Origin: Chitinophaga sp. MM2321
GTDB lineage: Bacteria; Bacteroidota; Bacteroidia; Chitinophagales; Chitinophagaceae
Length of the DNA stretch: 64,000 bases
Direction: 5' to 3'
NCBI RefSeq assembly: GCF_964033635.1
Contig: NZ_OZ035533.1
Coordinates: 4,712,001 to 4,776,000 of the forward strand
The notes beneath the pieces were generated by a model. The model worked only from the letters and a program-made list of their open reading frames with translations, ran no database searches and had not been told where the DNA came from. Each line of letters starts with the position of its first letter. The stretch's first letter is position 1. The translations under genes and the position numbers were made by a program. Positions 36,325 through 44,736 of the stretch are shown here, piece by piece.

Positions 36325-38007
36325 ATGAGAAGCCCTGTAAAACGTCCCTTATTATCACTTATATTATTGCTGCTGGTCACTGTGACCTGTGTGCTGATCT
36401 CCGCTCCTGCTAAGGCCGGCAATGTACGTGCAACTATATTTACCACCTCCTCTACCTGTTTGAATGATACGGTATTTTATGTGATCCCTGCGCCTGCCGG
36501 TATTGATTCTGTAAAGTGGTACTTTGGAGATCCGGTATCCGCTGAAAAAGATTCTTCTATAGCCCTCCGTGCTTTTCATGTTTATAAAAATACAGGCACT
36601 TATACCAACACGCTGATCACCTGGCGCAATGGTATTGCTGATACCACGATCCAGACCATCACGATAGTAACGCCTGTTATTTGGGATCTTGGTCCGCAGG
36701 ACACCACTCTTTGTGAAGGCAATACCATGATACTGAATGCGCCTGTTATTCCCGGCGCTACCTATCTGTGGCAGGATAGTTCCACGGCCACTTCCATCCT
36801 GGTAGATACTTCTGTTACCTATAAAGTAAAGATCAACGGGTGCCTGATACCGGATTCGGTGAATGTTTTTTATACGCCCATTCCTACTATTGACCTGGGT
36901 CCTGACCTGATCCTGTGTACCGGTGAACAGATTGCACTGGACGCCACCGCACAGAACTGTACGTATGAATGGAATACGGGCAACACCGAACCAACCCAGG
37001 ATGTACGCACCACCGGCACTTACCAGGTGCGGGTATTCCCGGAAGGATGCGCAGAAATTGATGATGAGATCAACATCACTTTCAGGGGCGCGCCTTACCC
37101 GTTTTCATTGGGACCGGATACTTTACTCTGCCCCGGGGAAACCATTACCCTGGCGCCGGTAGTACCCGAAGCCACCGCCTGGCTGTGGAGCGACCGCTCT
37201 ACCCGACCAACGATTTCGGTCAACTATGAAGCAAACATATGGGCATTGGTGGAGATCAATAACTACTGTAGTGTGGTGGATACGATATTCGTCAACTTCA
37301 ACCGCCTGCGCAACATCGATCTTGGCAACGATACCACTATCTGTAAAGGCAGCTTCCTGGTGCTTGACGCCAATTTCGGAAATGGTCAGTACCTGTGGCA
37401 GGATCAATCAGACCAGGCCACCTATTACGTAACCAAATCAGGCAAGTATTACGTACATGCACAGATCGGGCGTTGCGAATCGACTGATACCATACAAGTA
37501 GCATATAATGATACCCTGCGTGTAAACCTGGGACCGGATACGCTGTTATGCAAAAATGAAATTTATCAGCTTCGTCCTACGGGCGCCGGTGGCGGCCTTT
37601 TCAAGTGGCAGGACAGCACCAGCGTACCGGTATTTACCGTGTCGCAACCGGGTATTTATTCCATGATGGCGTACAATGCCTGTGGCAAAACGGTTGACTC
37701 GGTGGTGGTGCGTTATCACGATTGTGCGTGTACCGTTCATTTTCCAACGGCATTTACACCGAACGGGGATGGCAGGAATGATTACTTCCGGCCGATATAC
37801 AGGTGTCCTATTCAGCAGTATACGCTGAGTATTTATAACCGTTGGGGAGAAAGGGTGTTTTTCACAACAGATCCGCAGATAGGCTGGACAGGCCGCGTTT
37901 ATGGCAAGCTGGTTGATCTGGCCACCTATGTTTGGATTGTGGATTATAAAGAAGTAGATACCGGTATAGCCGTGCATAAAACCGGTACGATCACTGTCAT
38001 TTACTGA
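36325..38007 (+). CDS. CHU_C (gliding motility-associated C-terminal domain) surface protein
   Basis: A 560-residue exported protein. After the signal peptide comes a PKD-like segment (VKWYFGDPVSAEKDSS), then about five 80-residue repeats opening with a DLGPDTxLCxGE-like motif and ending in a TYxV strand. The C-terminus, FPTAFTPNGDGRNDYFRP to TYVWIVDYKE, is the CHU_C domain used as a type IX secretion signal. It is probably a surface-anchored or adhesin-like protein. It abuts the convergent gene at 38008 with no gap. Confidence 0.88.
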   Translation: MRSPVKRPLLSLILLLLVTVTCVLISAPAKAGNVRATIFTTSSTCLNDTVFYVIPAPAGIDSVKWYFGDPVSAEKDSSIALRAFHVYKNTGTYTNTLITWRNGIADTTIQTITIVTPVIWDLGPQDTTLCEGNTMILNAPVIPGATYLWQDSSTATSILVDTSVTYKVKINGCLIPDSVNVFYTPIPTIDLGPDLILCTGEQIALDATAQNCTYEWNTGNTEPTQDVRTTGTYQVRVFPEGCAEIDDEINITFRGAPYPFSLGPDTLLCPGETITLAPVVPEATAWLWSDRSTRPTISVNYEANIWALVEINNYCSVVDTIFVNFNRLRNIDLGNDTTICKGSFLVLDANFGNGQYLWQDQSDQATYYVTKSGKYYVHAQIGRCESTDTIQVAYNDTLRVNLGPDTLLCKNEIYQLRPTGAGGGLFKWQDSTSVPVFTVSQPGIYSMMAYNACGKTVDSVVVRYHDCACTVHFPTAFTPNGDGRNDYFRPIYRCPIQQYTLSIYNRWGERVFFTTDPQIGWTGRVYGKLVDLATYVWIVDYKEVDTGIAVHKTGTITVIY

Positions 38008-38958
38008 TTACTCTGCGGCAGTGAAATCATAAAACTTTGCAACAAAAACGGCGGTTTCCCGTTTTTTGAAAGGTACATCCCAGGTACCGTTGTAGGTCAC
38101 CAGTGCAGGGATCAGCAATCCAAACTGTTTGGTCATCTGTACATTCATCTTCACATTAAAATCAAACAACATCGTTTTATAGGAGAGCGCGTATGTACGT
38201 CCTACAATTTCAAAATTCTCTTTGTTGAAATAAGTGATCAGTTCATCTATTACCACATCTGCCCGATCAATACGATTGAGTCCTGGTTTTGTTTTCGCGG
38301 AGAACACATAGCAGGGGGTACCATCTACATAATTTTCTGCAGTGATAGAAAAATCGTAGAAGCGGATCACATCATTACTGAAGATAGCTACTTTGGATCC
38401 CACGATAGGCACGCCACGAATGGGTTTCCCCGGATTGAAGATGAGTTGTTTCAGTTGTGCTTTATGTCGGGCCAGGCTACCACCTGCATTCTCCGGTGTT
38501 TCACCGCTGGCATCCACGCAAACAGTTCCTTTTGTAAAAAACAGGTTGCCATATAGTTCCGCGGTATAGTAGTTATAGTCGCCTTTACGGGTATAAAAAT
38601 CGCCGGTTACTTTTTCGTCCTTCACCTGCATGGTGCGGCATCTGCCATTTACATTCTGATGGGTAAGGCTTTTGAGAGATGCCTGTACGGCTCCTTTTTT
38701 ATCTAAAATACGGATGTCATTGTCGGCATTAAAGCCAATGATATGCAGGTTTTTGAATGCGCGGTAGAAAGTGGTATCATCTTCTACCCTTTTAATAAAG
38801 CTGTTAACGTCGAAGCCTATACGTTTTGCAGCTACGATAACCTCATCCAGGTTCACGGTCATTCCCTTATAGCGGGCTGTGTCCTGTGCGGTGAGTGGTT
38901 GCAGTTGCAACAGGCACAGCACTACGGCTCCGGCTATACTTTTCCAAAAATGTGACAT
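38008..38958 (-). CDS. Secreted protein of unknown function
   Basis: A 316-residue protein with a signal peptide ending near LTAQ24. The region from about 130 to 310 (GDYNYYTAELYG, GKPIRGVPIVGSKVAIFS, DELITYFNKENFEIVGRTYAL) is rich in beta strands, and resembles DUF-type periplasmic or outer-membrane lipoprotein-like sandwiches. No motif I recognise. It follows the anti-sigma gene but is separated from it by a terminator. Confidence 0.7.
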   Translation of the reverse strand: MSHFWKSIAGAVVLCLLQLQPLTAQDTARYKGMTVNLDEVIVAAKRIGFDVNSFIKRVEDDTTFYRAFKNLHIIGFNADNDIRILDKKGAVQASLKSLTHQNVNGRCRTMQVKDEKVTGDFYTRKGDYNYYTAELYGNLFFTKGTVCVDASGETPENAGGSLARHKAQLKQLIFNPGKPIRGVPIVGSKVAIFSNDVIRFYDFSITAENYVDGTPCYVFSAKTKPGLNRIDRADVVIDELITYFNKENFEIVGRTYALSYKTMLFDFNVKMNVQMTKQFGLLIPALVTYNGTWDVPFKKRETAVFVAKFYDFTAAE

Positions 38959-38979
38959 GCTGCAATTTAATCAATATGC

Positions 38980-39024
38980 GGAAAAAACAATGCGCACTCC
39001 CATACAGGAAGTGCGCATTGTTTT
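38980..39024 (-). terminator. Terminator after the first RskA-type anti-sigma gene
   Basis: AAAACAATGCGCACT (38984-38998) pairs perfectly with AGTGCGCATTGTTTT (39010-39024). On the minus strand a T run follows. It separates the sigma/anti-sigma unit from the gene at 38008-38958. Confidence 0.85.
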
Positions 39025-39053
39025 CGGTTAATTATCTTATAATAATATTTTTA

Positions 39054-39902
39054 TCAACCGGGTATTTTCCCGGCTACATACATCTGTTCCATTGTTGGAG
39101 AAACGGCACCGCCTTTCTTTTCCAGGGTAACGGCAAACATCTGTGCTTTACCGGTTACTTTCATTTTCTGCAACAGTGTAGCGGTATCACCCATTTCAAA
39201 CACACCCATATCAACAGGTTTGCCATCAACGATTGCCCACAGCTGGTATTGTTTGTCTGCGGCAGGTTGCGGCAGGTTATTTACTTTCAGGTATACCTGT
39301 TTGCTGTCCTGATTCCAGTATACAGTGGCTAATGCTTCGGGGAATGGTTTGGTACCGGGCATCTTCACCTTCATGGTATTGGGGTCCTCGAGGATATTCA
39401 TGGACTCCTGCATTTGCTCTACACGGGTTTTGTAAAGATCGCTCTTTGACAAAATCGAATTTTGGGAAAGGAGTAAAGATTGGTATTTGTCTTTGTAATC
39501 CCTGAATTCTTTATACCGGTTAAAGAAAATATAATTCAAAATGAGGCTCCCTATCAGCAGCACAGCGGAGGCGGCGGCCAGCCACTTCCAGGATGGAAGA
39601 CTGGATGCTTTCATGGATACGATGCCGGGTTGATGCCCGTTTTCATCGGGCAATGTGCCTTCCTGCACATCAGATTCTTCATTATTAATCTGGTTAAACA
39701 GATCTGCTCTGATGTCTGTTGCCGGCTGCATCCCCTGCAAGCGCACATATTCCTCCATACTGTGCCGGAAAGATTCCACTTCCGCAGCTACTTCCGGGAA
39801 TTGGCGCATAGCAGCTTCCAGCTCCCGAACTTCCTGTTCGTTAGCCATGCCTGCCACATAGAGCTCAATCAGCCCGGACGATATGAAGTATTGTGCGTCC
39901 AC
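39054..39902 (-). CDS. Membrane anti-sigma factor, RskA-like (pair 1)
   Basis: A 282-residue protein. Residues 1-80 form the cytoplasmic sigma-binding part (SSGLIELYVAGMANEQEVRE), WLAAASAVLLIGSLILNYIFF at about 110-130 is the membrane segment, and a short coiled coil precedes the extracytoplasmic RskA domain (QVYLKVNNLPQPAADKQYQ, then LWAIVDGKPVDMGVFE). It should bind and hold the sigma factor encoded 15 bp upstream until a signal arrives. The signal is unknown. It is paralogous to the protein at 40550-41422. Confidence 0.88.
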   Translation of the reverse strand: MDAQYFISSGLIELYVAGMANEQEVRELEAAMRQFPEVAAEVESFRHSMEEYVRLQGMQPATDIRADLFNQINNEESDVQEGTLPDENGHQPGIVSMKASSLPSWKWLAAASAVLLIGSLILNYIFFNRYKEFRDYKDKYQSLLLSQNSILSKSDLYKTRVEQMQESMNILEDPNTMKVKMPGTKPFPEALATVYWNQDSKQVYLKVNNLPQPAADKQYQLWAIVDGKPVDMGVFEMGDTATLLQKMKVTGKAQMFAVTLEKKGGAVSPTMEQMYVAGKIPG

Positions 39903-39917
39903 TATAGATAAAAGAAT

Positions 39918-40466
39918 TTATTTGTTTAAAATATTTCTCAATTGTGTAATCGCATTACGCATCCTTGTTTTCACAGTACCCAAAGGAATCTCCAGCACCC
40001 TGGAAATTTCTTCCTGGGTACAACCTTTATAATACGCCAAATCGATGAGGATACGTTGTTCTTTCGTCAGCTTCTCCAATACCTTGGAAAAGCCAAGATG
40101 GTCGATAGATTGGTGAACGGTTAACGGACCGTTGATTGAATGTACGTCGTCTGTAATATTTTGGATTTTCTGTTCCAGTTTATGAGATTTCGAACGAAGG
40201 ATATCTATTGCGGTATTCCTTGCAATATTGAGCATCCAGGTAAAAAGCCGTCCTTTATCTTCATTGTATTGGTCGATATGTCGCCATATTTTCAGAAAAA
40301 CCTCCTGTAATACATCGCCGCCTGAGCTGTTGTCATTCAACACTTTTACGATCACACCATACAAAACAGGTGAGTAATGATCATATAAGTAGCCGAAAAC
40401 CTTCTGGTCACGGGCTCTCAGCCCTTGTACCAGTTCAGCTTCTGTATATGTAGCAGAATATTCCAA
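39918..40466 (-). CDS. ECF sigma factor (pair 1)
   Basis: A 182-residue sigma-70 factor: region 2 ELVQGLRARDQKVFGYLYDH and DVLQEVFLKIWRHIDQY, then GRLFTWMLNIARNTAIDILR, and region 4 YYKGCTQEEISRVLEIPLGT. It is very similar throughout to the factor at 41428-42012. The anti-sigma gene follows after 15 bp, so the pair is likely autoregulated. The 83-bp gap upstream should hold its promoter. Confidence 0.93.
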   Translation of the reverse strand: MEYSATYTEAELVQGLRARDQKVFGYLYDHYSPVLYGVIVKVLNDNSSGGDVLQEVFLKIWRHIDQYNEDKGRLFTWMLNIARNTAIDILRSKSHKLEQKIQNITDDVHSINGPLTVHQSIDHLGFSKVLEKLTKEQRILIDLAYYKGCTQEEISRVLEIPLGTVKTRMRNAITQLRNILNK

Positions 40467-40549
40467 AACAGATTGGATCTTATTTATTGGTGGTTAAAAT
40501 TACAAGTGACTCCATGACAAGAAAGAAGGTACGCAAAAAAACAGTTCCG

Positions 40550-41422
40550 TTACTTTGCCACTTTTGCGGACATAAAGAGTTGATCCATTGAAGGTACGGT
40601 ATTTCCTCCTTTATTTTCCAGTGTTACAGCAAAAGCATCTGCCTCAGCTAATGGTTTCATTTTTTGTATCTTCTGTGATACATCCGCACCGCTTTCAAAT
40701 ACGCCTGCATTCACTAATTTTCTATTACGGATGGCCCACAGCTGAAACTGTTTACCAGCGGGAGCTACCGGCATCAGTTGTGCCATGAGAAATAACATTT
40801 GCGTATCGGGGTTCCAGCAAATAGTCACCACGTTACCATCATGTTTGCCGGCTCCTTTCATTTTAATCCACAGGAAAGCAGGGTCTTTCAACATATCCAG
40901 CTCTTTCTGTGTTTCCTGATGGCTGGCCAGCAACCGTTGTTCTTTTTCTGCGTTGAGCTTTTCCTGTGTTGCTACCAGTGATTTGTAGCGGCTTTTATAA
41001 TCGGTAGATTTATTAAAGAAGAAAAAATTCAGGATAACGCTACCCAGGAACAGCGCAATAATAGCAGCGGCCAGGTATTTCCAGACCCGGTCATTTGAGG
41101 AGGAGGTACCGGCTATGCTCATCCGGGAGGTTTCCTGTGCAGCAACGGGTGGTGTACGTAACTCTTCCGGCAGGAGGTCGTTACCTGCGGAAGTATCTTC
41201 CTGCCGGAGGATATCCAGCAGGCGGTCCTTTATTTCAGGAGGCGGTGTAAGGGCATATAATTTCACAAATTTCTCCTTGTCCAGCTGCAATGCTTCTACT
41301 GCGGCTTTTATTTCGGGAAATTGTGCAACTGCCAGTTCAATTTCTGCATGCTCTGATTCAGGCAGGAGACCAAACACGTAGCTCTCTAAAATTCCGGATG
41401 ATATGTAACGTAAGACATCCAC
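40550..41422 (-). CDS. Membrane anti-sigma factor, RskA-like (pair 2)
   Basis: A 290-residue paralogue of the protein at 39054-39902 with the same order: sigma-binding N-terminus (SSGILESYVFGLLPESEHAE), membrane segment YLAAAIIALFLGSVILNFFFF at about 113-133, coiled coil with TQEKLNAEKEQRLLASHQE, and RskA domain (PVAPAGKQFQLWAIRNRKLV, NAGVFE). It starts 5 bp after its sigma gene. Specificity presumably differs from pair 1. Confidence 0.88.
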   Translation of the reverse strand: MDVLRYISSGILESYVFGLLPESEHAEIELAVAQFPEIKAAVEALQLDKEKFVKLYALTPPPEIKDRLLDILRQEDTSAGNDLLPEELRTPPVAAQETSRMSIAGTSSSNDRVWKYLAAAIIALFLGSVILNFFFFNKSTDYKSRYKSLVATQEKLNAEKEQRLLASHQETQKELDMLKDPAFLWIKMKGAGKHDGNVVTICWNPDTQMLFLMAQLMPVAPAGKQFQLWAIRNRKLVNAGVFESGADVSQKIQKMKPLAEADAFAVTLENKGGNTVPSMDQLFMSAKVAK

Positions 41423-41427
41423 TTATT

Positions 41428-42012
41428 TTATAGCTGTTTTAATAGGATTCTCAATTGTATGATAGCATTGCGCATCCGGGTTTTCACGGTGCCCAGTGGT
41501 ATATCCAATACTTTGGCTATCTCTTCCTGGGTACACCCCTTGAAGTAAGCCAAATCAATAATAATACGCTGATCTTTAGGAAGGCCTTCTATTACTTTAG
41601 TTAGTCCCAGATGGTCTACAGAAAGGTGTACTGCCAATTGGGGTTCATACATAAGCGAGGTACTGGTAACATCCTGGATCTTCTGATCCAGTTTATGCGC
41701 TTTCGAACGCAGGCTGTCAATAGCTGTGTTACGCGCTATATTCAGCATCCAGGTAAACAGGCGTCCCTTGGAGGCTTCGTATCTGTCTATATTCCGCCAG
41801 ATCTTTATAAAAACTTCCTGCAATACATCTCCTGCGGAGGGTTCATCCGTAACTATTTTGAGTGCAACGCCATACAATGCGGGCGAGTAATGATCATACA
41901 AATAGCTGAATACCTTTTCATCCCTGGCCCGCAGGCCCTGAACAAGTTCAACTTCAGTGTATGTTAAGGTAGCTCCCAAAATGGATACGGATGTTATACT
42001 TTCAGCTACCAA
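41428..42012 (-). CDS. ECF sigma factor (pair 2)
   Basis: A 194-residue sigma-70 factor nearly colinear with the factor at 39918: ELVQGLRARDEKVFSYLYDH, DVLQEVFIKIWRNIDRYEAS, GRLFTWMLNIARNTAIDSLR and FKGCTQEEIAKVLDIPLGTV. The N-terminus has about 12 extra residues. Together with pair 1 it marks a local tandem duplication of a sigma/anti-sigma module. Confidence 0.93.
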   Translation of the reverse strand: MVAESITSVSILGATLTYTEVELVQGLRARDEKVFSYLYDHYSPALYGVALKIVTDEPSAGDVLQEVFIKIWRNIDRYEASKGRLFTWMLNIARNTAIDSLRSKAHKLDQKIQDVTSTSLMYEPQLAVHLSVDHLGLTKVIEGLPKDQRIIIDLAYFKGCTQEEIAKVLDIPLGTVKTRMRNAIIQLRILLKQL

Positions 42013-42047
42013 AATAGTAGCTTTTCTTTACATTACAAAATTATTTC

Positions 42048-42626
42048 CTATTTAGGGAACGTCATTTTATAATCTACTCTTATCTTTCCTTTTGTAATAT
42101 CATCCAGTTTGCTTTTCAACATCCTGCGCTTTAACGGCTTGAGATGATCGATAAAAAGTTTACCATCGATATGATCATATTCATGCAGGATCACTCTTGC
42201 CGTAACACCGGTAAACGTTTTTTCCTGCGGCTCAAAATTCTCGTTAACATAGCGCAGGGTAACGGTTTCAGCACGGCTTACATCTTCTCTCACTTTTGGG
42301 ATACTCAAACAACCTTCGTTATATGCCCAGTCTTTTCCACCGGTTTCCACAATGTGTGCGTTGATAAAAACTTCTTTCGTACCATCATCTCCCGGATAAT
42401 CATTTTTTTCATCATCTTCCAGGTTACTGATAATCTGTTCACTATCTACCACGAATAAACGAATTGCTTTATTCACCTGCGGAGCAGCAATGCCTACGCC
42501 ATTAGACGCGTACATCGTTTCCCACATATTCGCCACTAATCCTTTCAGATCAGGATATTCTGGCGTTATATCTTCAGCTATCTTCCTTAAAACCGGGTGC
42601 CCGTAAGCTACTATTGGCAAAATCAT
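42048..42626 (-). CDS. def: Peptide deformylase
   Basis: Removes the formyl group from nascent proteins. Start at MILPIVAYGHPVLRKIAED; the upstream open frame does not fit the family. The three metal-site motifs are GVGIAAPQV, EGCLSIPKV with the Cys ligand, and HEYDHIDGKLF with both His ligands. At 192 residues it is of normal length. It is divergent from fecI. Confidence 0.95.
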   Translation of the reverse strand: MILPIVAYGHPVLRKIAEDITPEYPDLKGLVANMWETMYASNGVGIAAPQVNKAIRLFVVDSEQIISNLEDDEKNDYPGDDGTKEVFINAHIVETGGKDWAYNEGCLSIPKVREDVSRAETVTLRYVNENFEPQEKTFTGVTARVILHEYDHIDGKLFIDHLKPLKRRMLKSKLDDITKGKIRVDYKMTFPK

Positions 42627-42739
42627 GTGCTTGTACTTAGTTTGATCTGCAAAATTAAGACATTTAGTTATTTTGTCATTATTATTCCTGCTGGAAGCAT
42701 TAACCGTTATTCTTTTGGTCATATAAGGGAAAGCAGAAA

Positions 42740-42770
42740 TTTGATAAAGTAAAATTAACTTCCTACTTTG
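42740..42770 (+). promoter_or_regulatory. Candidate promoter of the fecI-like gene
   Basis: TTTG (42740-42743), a 20-nt spacer and TACTTTG (42764-42770) approximate the Bacteroidota -33/-7 promoter. The ATG is at 42806. Confidence 0.5.
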
Positions 42771-42805
42771 GTGTACTCCCTGCAAAATAAGTAATTTACC
42801 ACGTT

Positions 42806-43384
42806 ATGCTAAAGCCTGAAATGGCAGAAGAGTTATTCATACAATACACGCAACAACTTGCATCGGGCGATCAGCAGGCGCTTAGGCAGCTGGTACTGTA
42901 CTTCAGTCCTTCCCTCCACCGCTTTGCCTACAGCATAGTAGGTAACGAGCAGGAAGCGGAAGAAGTGGTGTCAGATGTATTTGTGAAATTGTGGCGGCAA
43001 CGGGATCATCTTCCTCCTCCCGGTGCATTAAAATATTACCTGTACAAATCAGTAAGGAATACTGCACTCAATTATATTAAACACAACAGCCGCAGAGCTG
43101 CAGGCCACTACAGGTGGGAAGTGCTGGTGAGCAATAACAAAACGCCCACACCGGAAGACTTCCTGATCACCAAAGAAAACCTCCACGCCATCCGCGATGC
43201 CATACAGGCCTTGCCACCCCGTTGCCAGGAAGTATTCATCCTCGTAAAAGAAGAAGGTCTTAGCTACGCCGAAGTAGCGAACCTGCTGGATATATCTGTT
43301 GCAACAGTAAACGTACAGATCACCATTGCCCTGAAAAAGATATGGACAACCCTGGAGCCTGTGCTGCACCTTCCCACGTCCTGA
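42806..43384 (+). CDS. FecI-type ECF sigma factor
   Basis: A 192-residue factor: LFIQYTQQLASGDQQALRQL, EQEAEEVVSDVFVKLWRQRD in region 2 and QALPPRCQEVFILVKEEGLS then YAEVANLLDISVATVNVQI in region 4. It is followed by fecR-, susC- and susD-like genes, the usual cell-surface signalling order in Bacteroidota. It is expected to drive the downstream transport genes when the SusC-type receptor is loaded. Confidence 0.93.
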   Translation: MLKPEMAEELFIQYTQQLASGDQQALRQLVLYFSPSLHRFAYSIVGNEQEAEEVVSDVFVKLWRQRDHLPPPGALKYYLYKSVRNTALNYIKHNSRRAAGHYRWEVLVSNNKTPTPEDFLITKENLHAIRDAIQALPPRCQEVFILVKEEGLSYAEVANLLDISVATVNVQITIALKKIWTTLEPVLHLPTS

Positions 43385-43529
43385 AACGTCCCCTTCTTCC
43401 CTACACAGATCAATTTTTTTTTCTGCGCCTTAATTGGAATGCATTCCGCTGTTGTCTTATTGGTATTACTACGGGATATTCCACGGTTTCCCGCAATAAT
43501 AACAATACTGACCTTTTATTATTATAAAA

Positions 43530-44585
43530 ATGACCGACAGATTTTGGGAACTGATGGCCCGGTACTGGAGCGGCGAGATCACGCAGGAAGAAAAGCCTGA
43601 ACTGGAAAAGTACCTGCTGGACCATCCGGAATACTGGCTGAAAGCAGGCCTGACAGAAAATCTTTCTTACAAGGCAACGCCGCTCTTATCCACGGAGGAT
43701 GCCCTGCGGCTGGCAGACGATATCCAGGACAGGGTGTTCCGGGAAACCTTTGCCGGAGAAGCATCACTGCCATCCAAAAACTGGTTTACAAGACAGCACA
43801 CCGGTTTGTTGCTGGCCGCCATGCTATGCGGCATCCTGATGCTGGCAGCTTATTATTACCGGGAAGTTGGCACATCTTCCTGGGAAAAAATTGCTACCGC
43901 ACCCGGCACCAAAAAAAATGTTGTCCTGGCAGATGGCACTACCATCCGGCTCAATGCCGGCAGCGTATTGCGCTATCCGGGGAAAGGCCACCAACAGGAC
44001 AAGATCCGGGAGGTATTCCTGGAGGGAGAAGCCTATTTTGATGTAAAACCCAATGCCGGCAGACCATTTATTATCCATGCCGGCAAAATGGATGTAAAAG
44101 TACTGGGTACAGAACTGAACGTCCGCGTATATCCGGATGAAGGATTTTCCGAAACTGCCCTGGTGAAGGGTGCGGTGGAAGTAATGGTGAAGTCCACGGA
44201 AAACGCCCGCACCTACCGCCTGAAACCGGGACAGAAAGTAGTGGCGAAATACCAGGAAGCGGAATTGCCTGAAAGCGGTACCGTGCAGCAGATGCCCGCT
44301 GCATCCGTTACACTCCAACCCGTGAGTAAAGTAAATGATAACACGATAGCCGAAACCGCATGGAAAGAAGACAAACTGGTTTTTCAGGATGAAACCCTTG
44401 CTGCATTGGCGTTACGACTGGAAAGATGGTATGGTGTGAAGATCACGATCAACAACACGGCCCTGGCTTCCAAACGTTTCACCGGGCGGGCGGATAATGT
44501 GCCACTGCCTCACTTGCTGGAGATTCTCCAGGCAATCACACCTTTTGATTTTTCTATAAAAGGAGGGGATGTTACCATTCAATAA
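43530..44585 (+). CDS. FecR-type membrane anti-sigma factor
   Basis: A 351-residue protein: cytoplasmic helices (LMARYWSGEITQEEKPELEK), membrane segment at residues 91-109 (TGLLLAAMLCGILMLAAYY), FecR domain at about 125-225 (KKNVVLADGTTIRLNAGSVL, FLEGEAYFDVKPNAGRPF) and a C-terminal domain (AWKEDKLVFQDETLAALALR) resembling the STN-like DUF4974. It relays the state of the TonB-dependent receptor to the sigma factor encoded 145 bp upstream. Confidence 0.93.
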   Translation: MTDRFWELMARYWSGEITQEEKPELEKYLLDHPEYWLKAGLTENLSYKATPLLSTEDALRLADDIQDRVFRETFAGEASLPSKNWFTRQHTGLLLAAMLCGILMLAAYYYREVGTSSWEKIATAPGTKKNVVLADGTTIRLNAGSVLRYPGKGHQQDKIREVFLEGEAYFDVKPNAGRPFIIHAGKMDVKVLGTELNVRVYPDEGFSETALVKGAVEVMVKSTENARTYRLKPGQKVVAKYQEAELPESGTVQQMPAASVTLQPVSKVNDNTIAETAWKEDKLVFQDETLAALALRLERWYGVKITINNTALASKRFTGRADNVPLPHLLEILQAITPFDFSIKGGDVTIQ

Positions 44586-44655
44586 ACAGGATAAACAATG
44601 AAGGTAAATAACAGGCGGGAAGCGCCGCCCTGATCACTATCAGCCATACAGACAA

Positions 44656-44713
44656 GACAGTATATATAAAAAGCGGGAAATACGTCACTATTTCCCGCCG
44701 GGAAAATACTGTC
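44656..44713. promoter_or_regulatory. Two-part hairpin between fecR and susC
   Basis: GCGGGAAATA (44673-44682) pairs with TATTTCCCGC (44689-44698), and an outer GACAGTAT (44656-44663) pairs with ATACTGTC (44706-44713). There is no T tract, so it may be an RNA structure in the susC leader or a processing site rather than a terminator. Confidence 0.5.
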
Positions 44714-44736
44714 GTATTCTCCATAATTATAACTAA

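Noticed and set aside
42627..42785. Longer start for peptide deformylase.
   Set aside because: The extra residues do not match the family and cover the divergent fecI promoter; MILPIVAYGHPVLR is the usual N-terminus.
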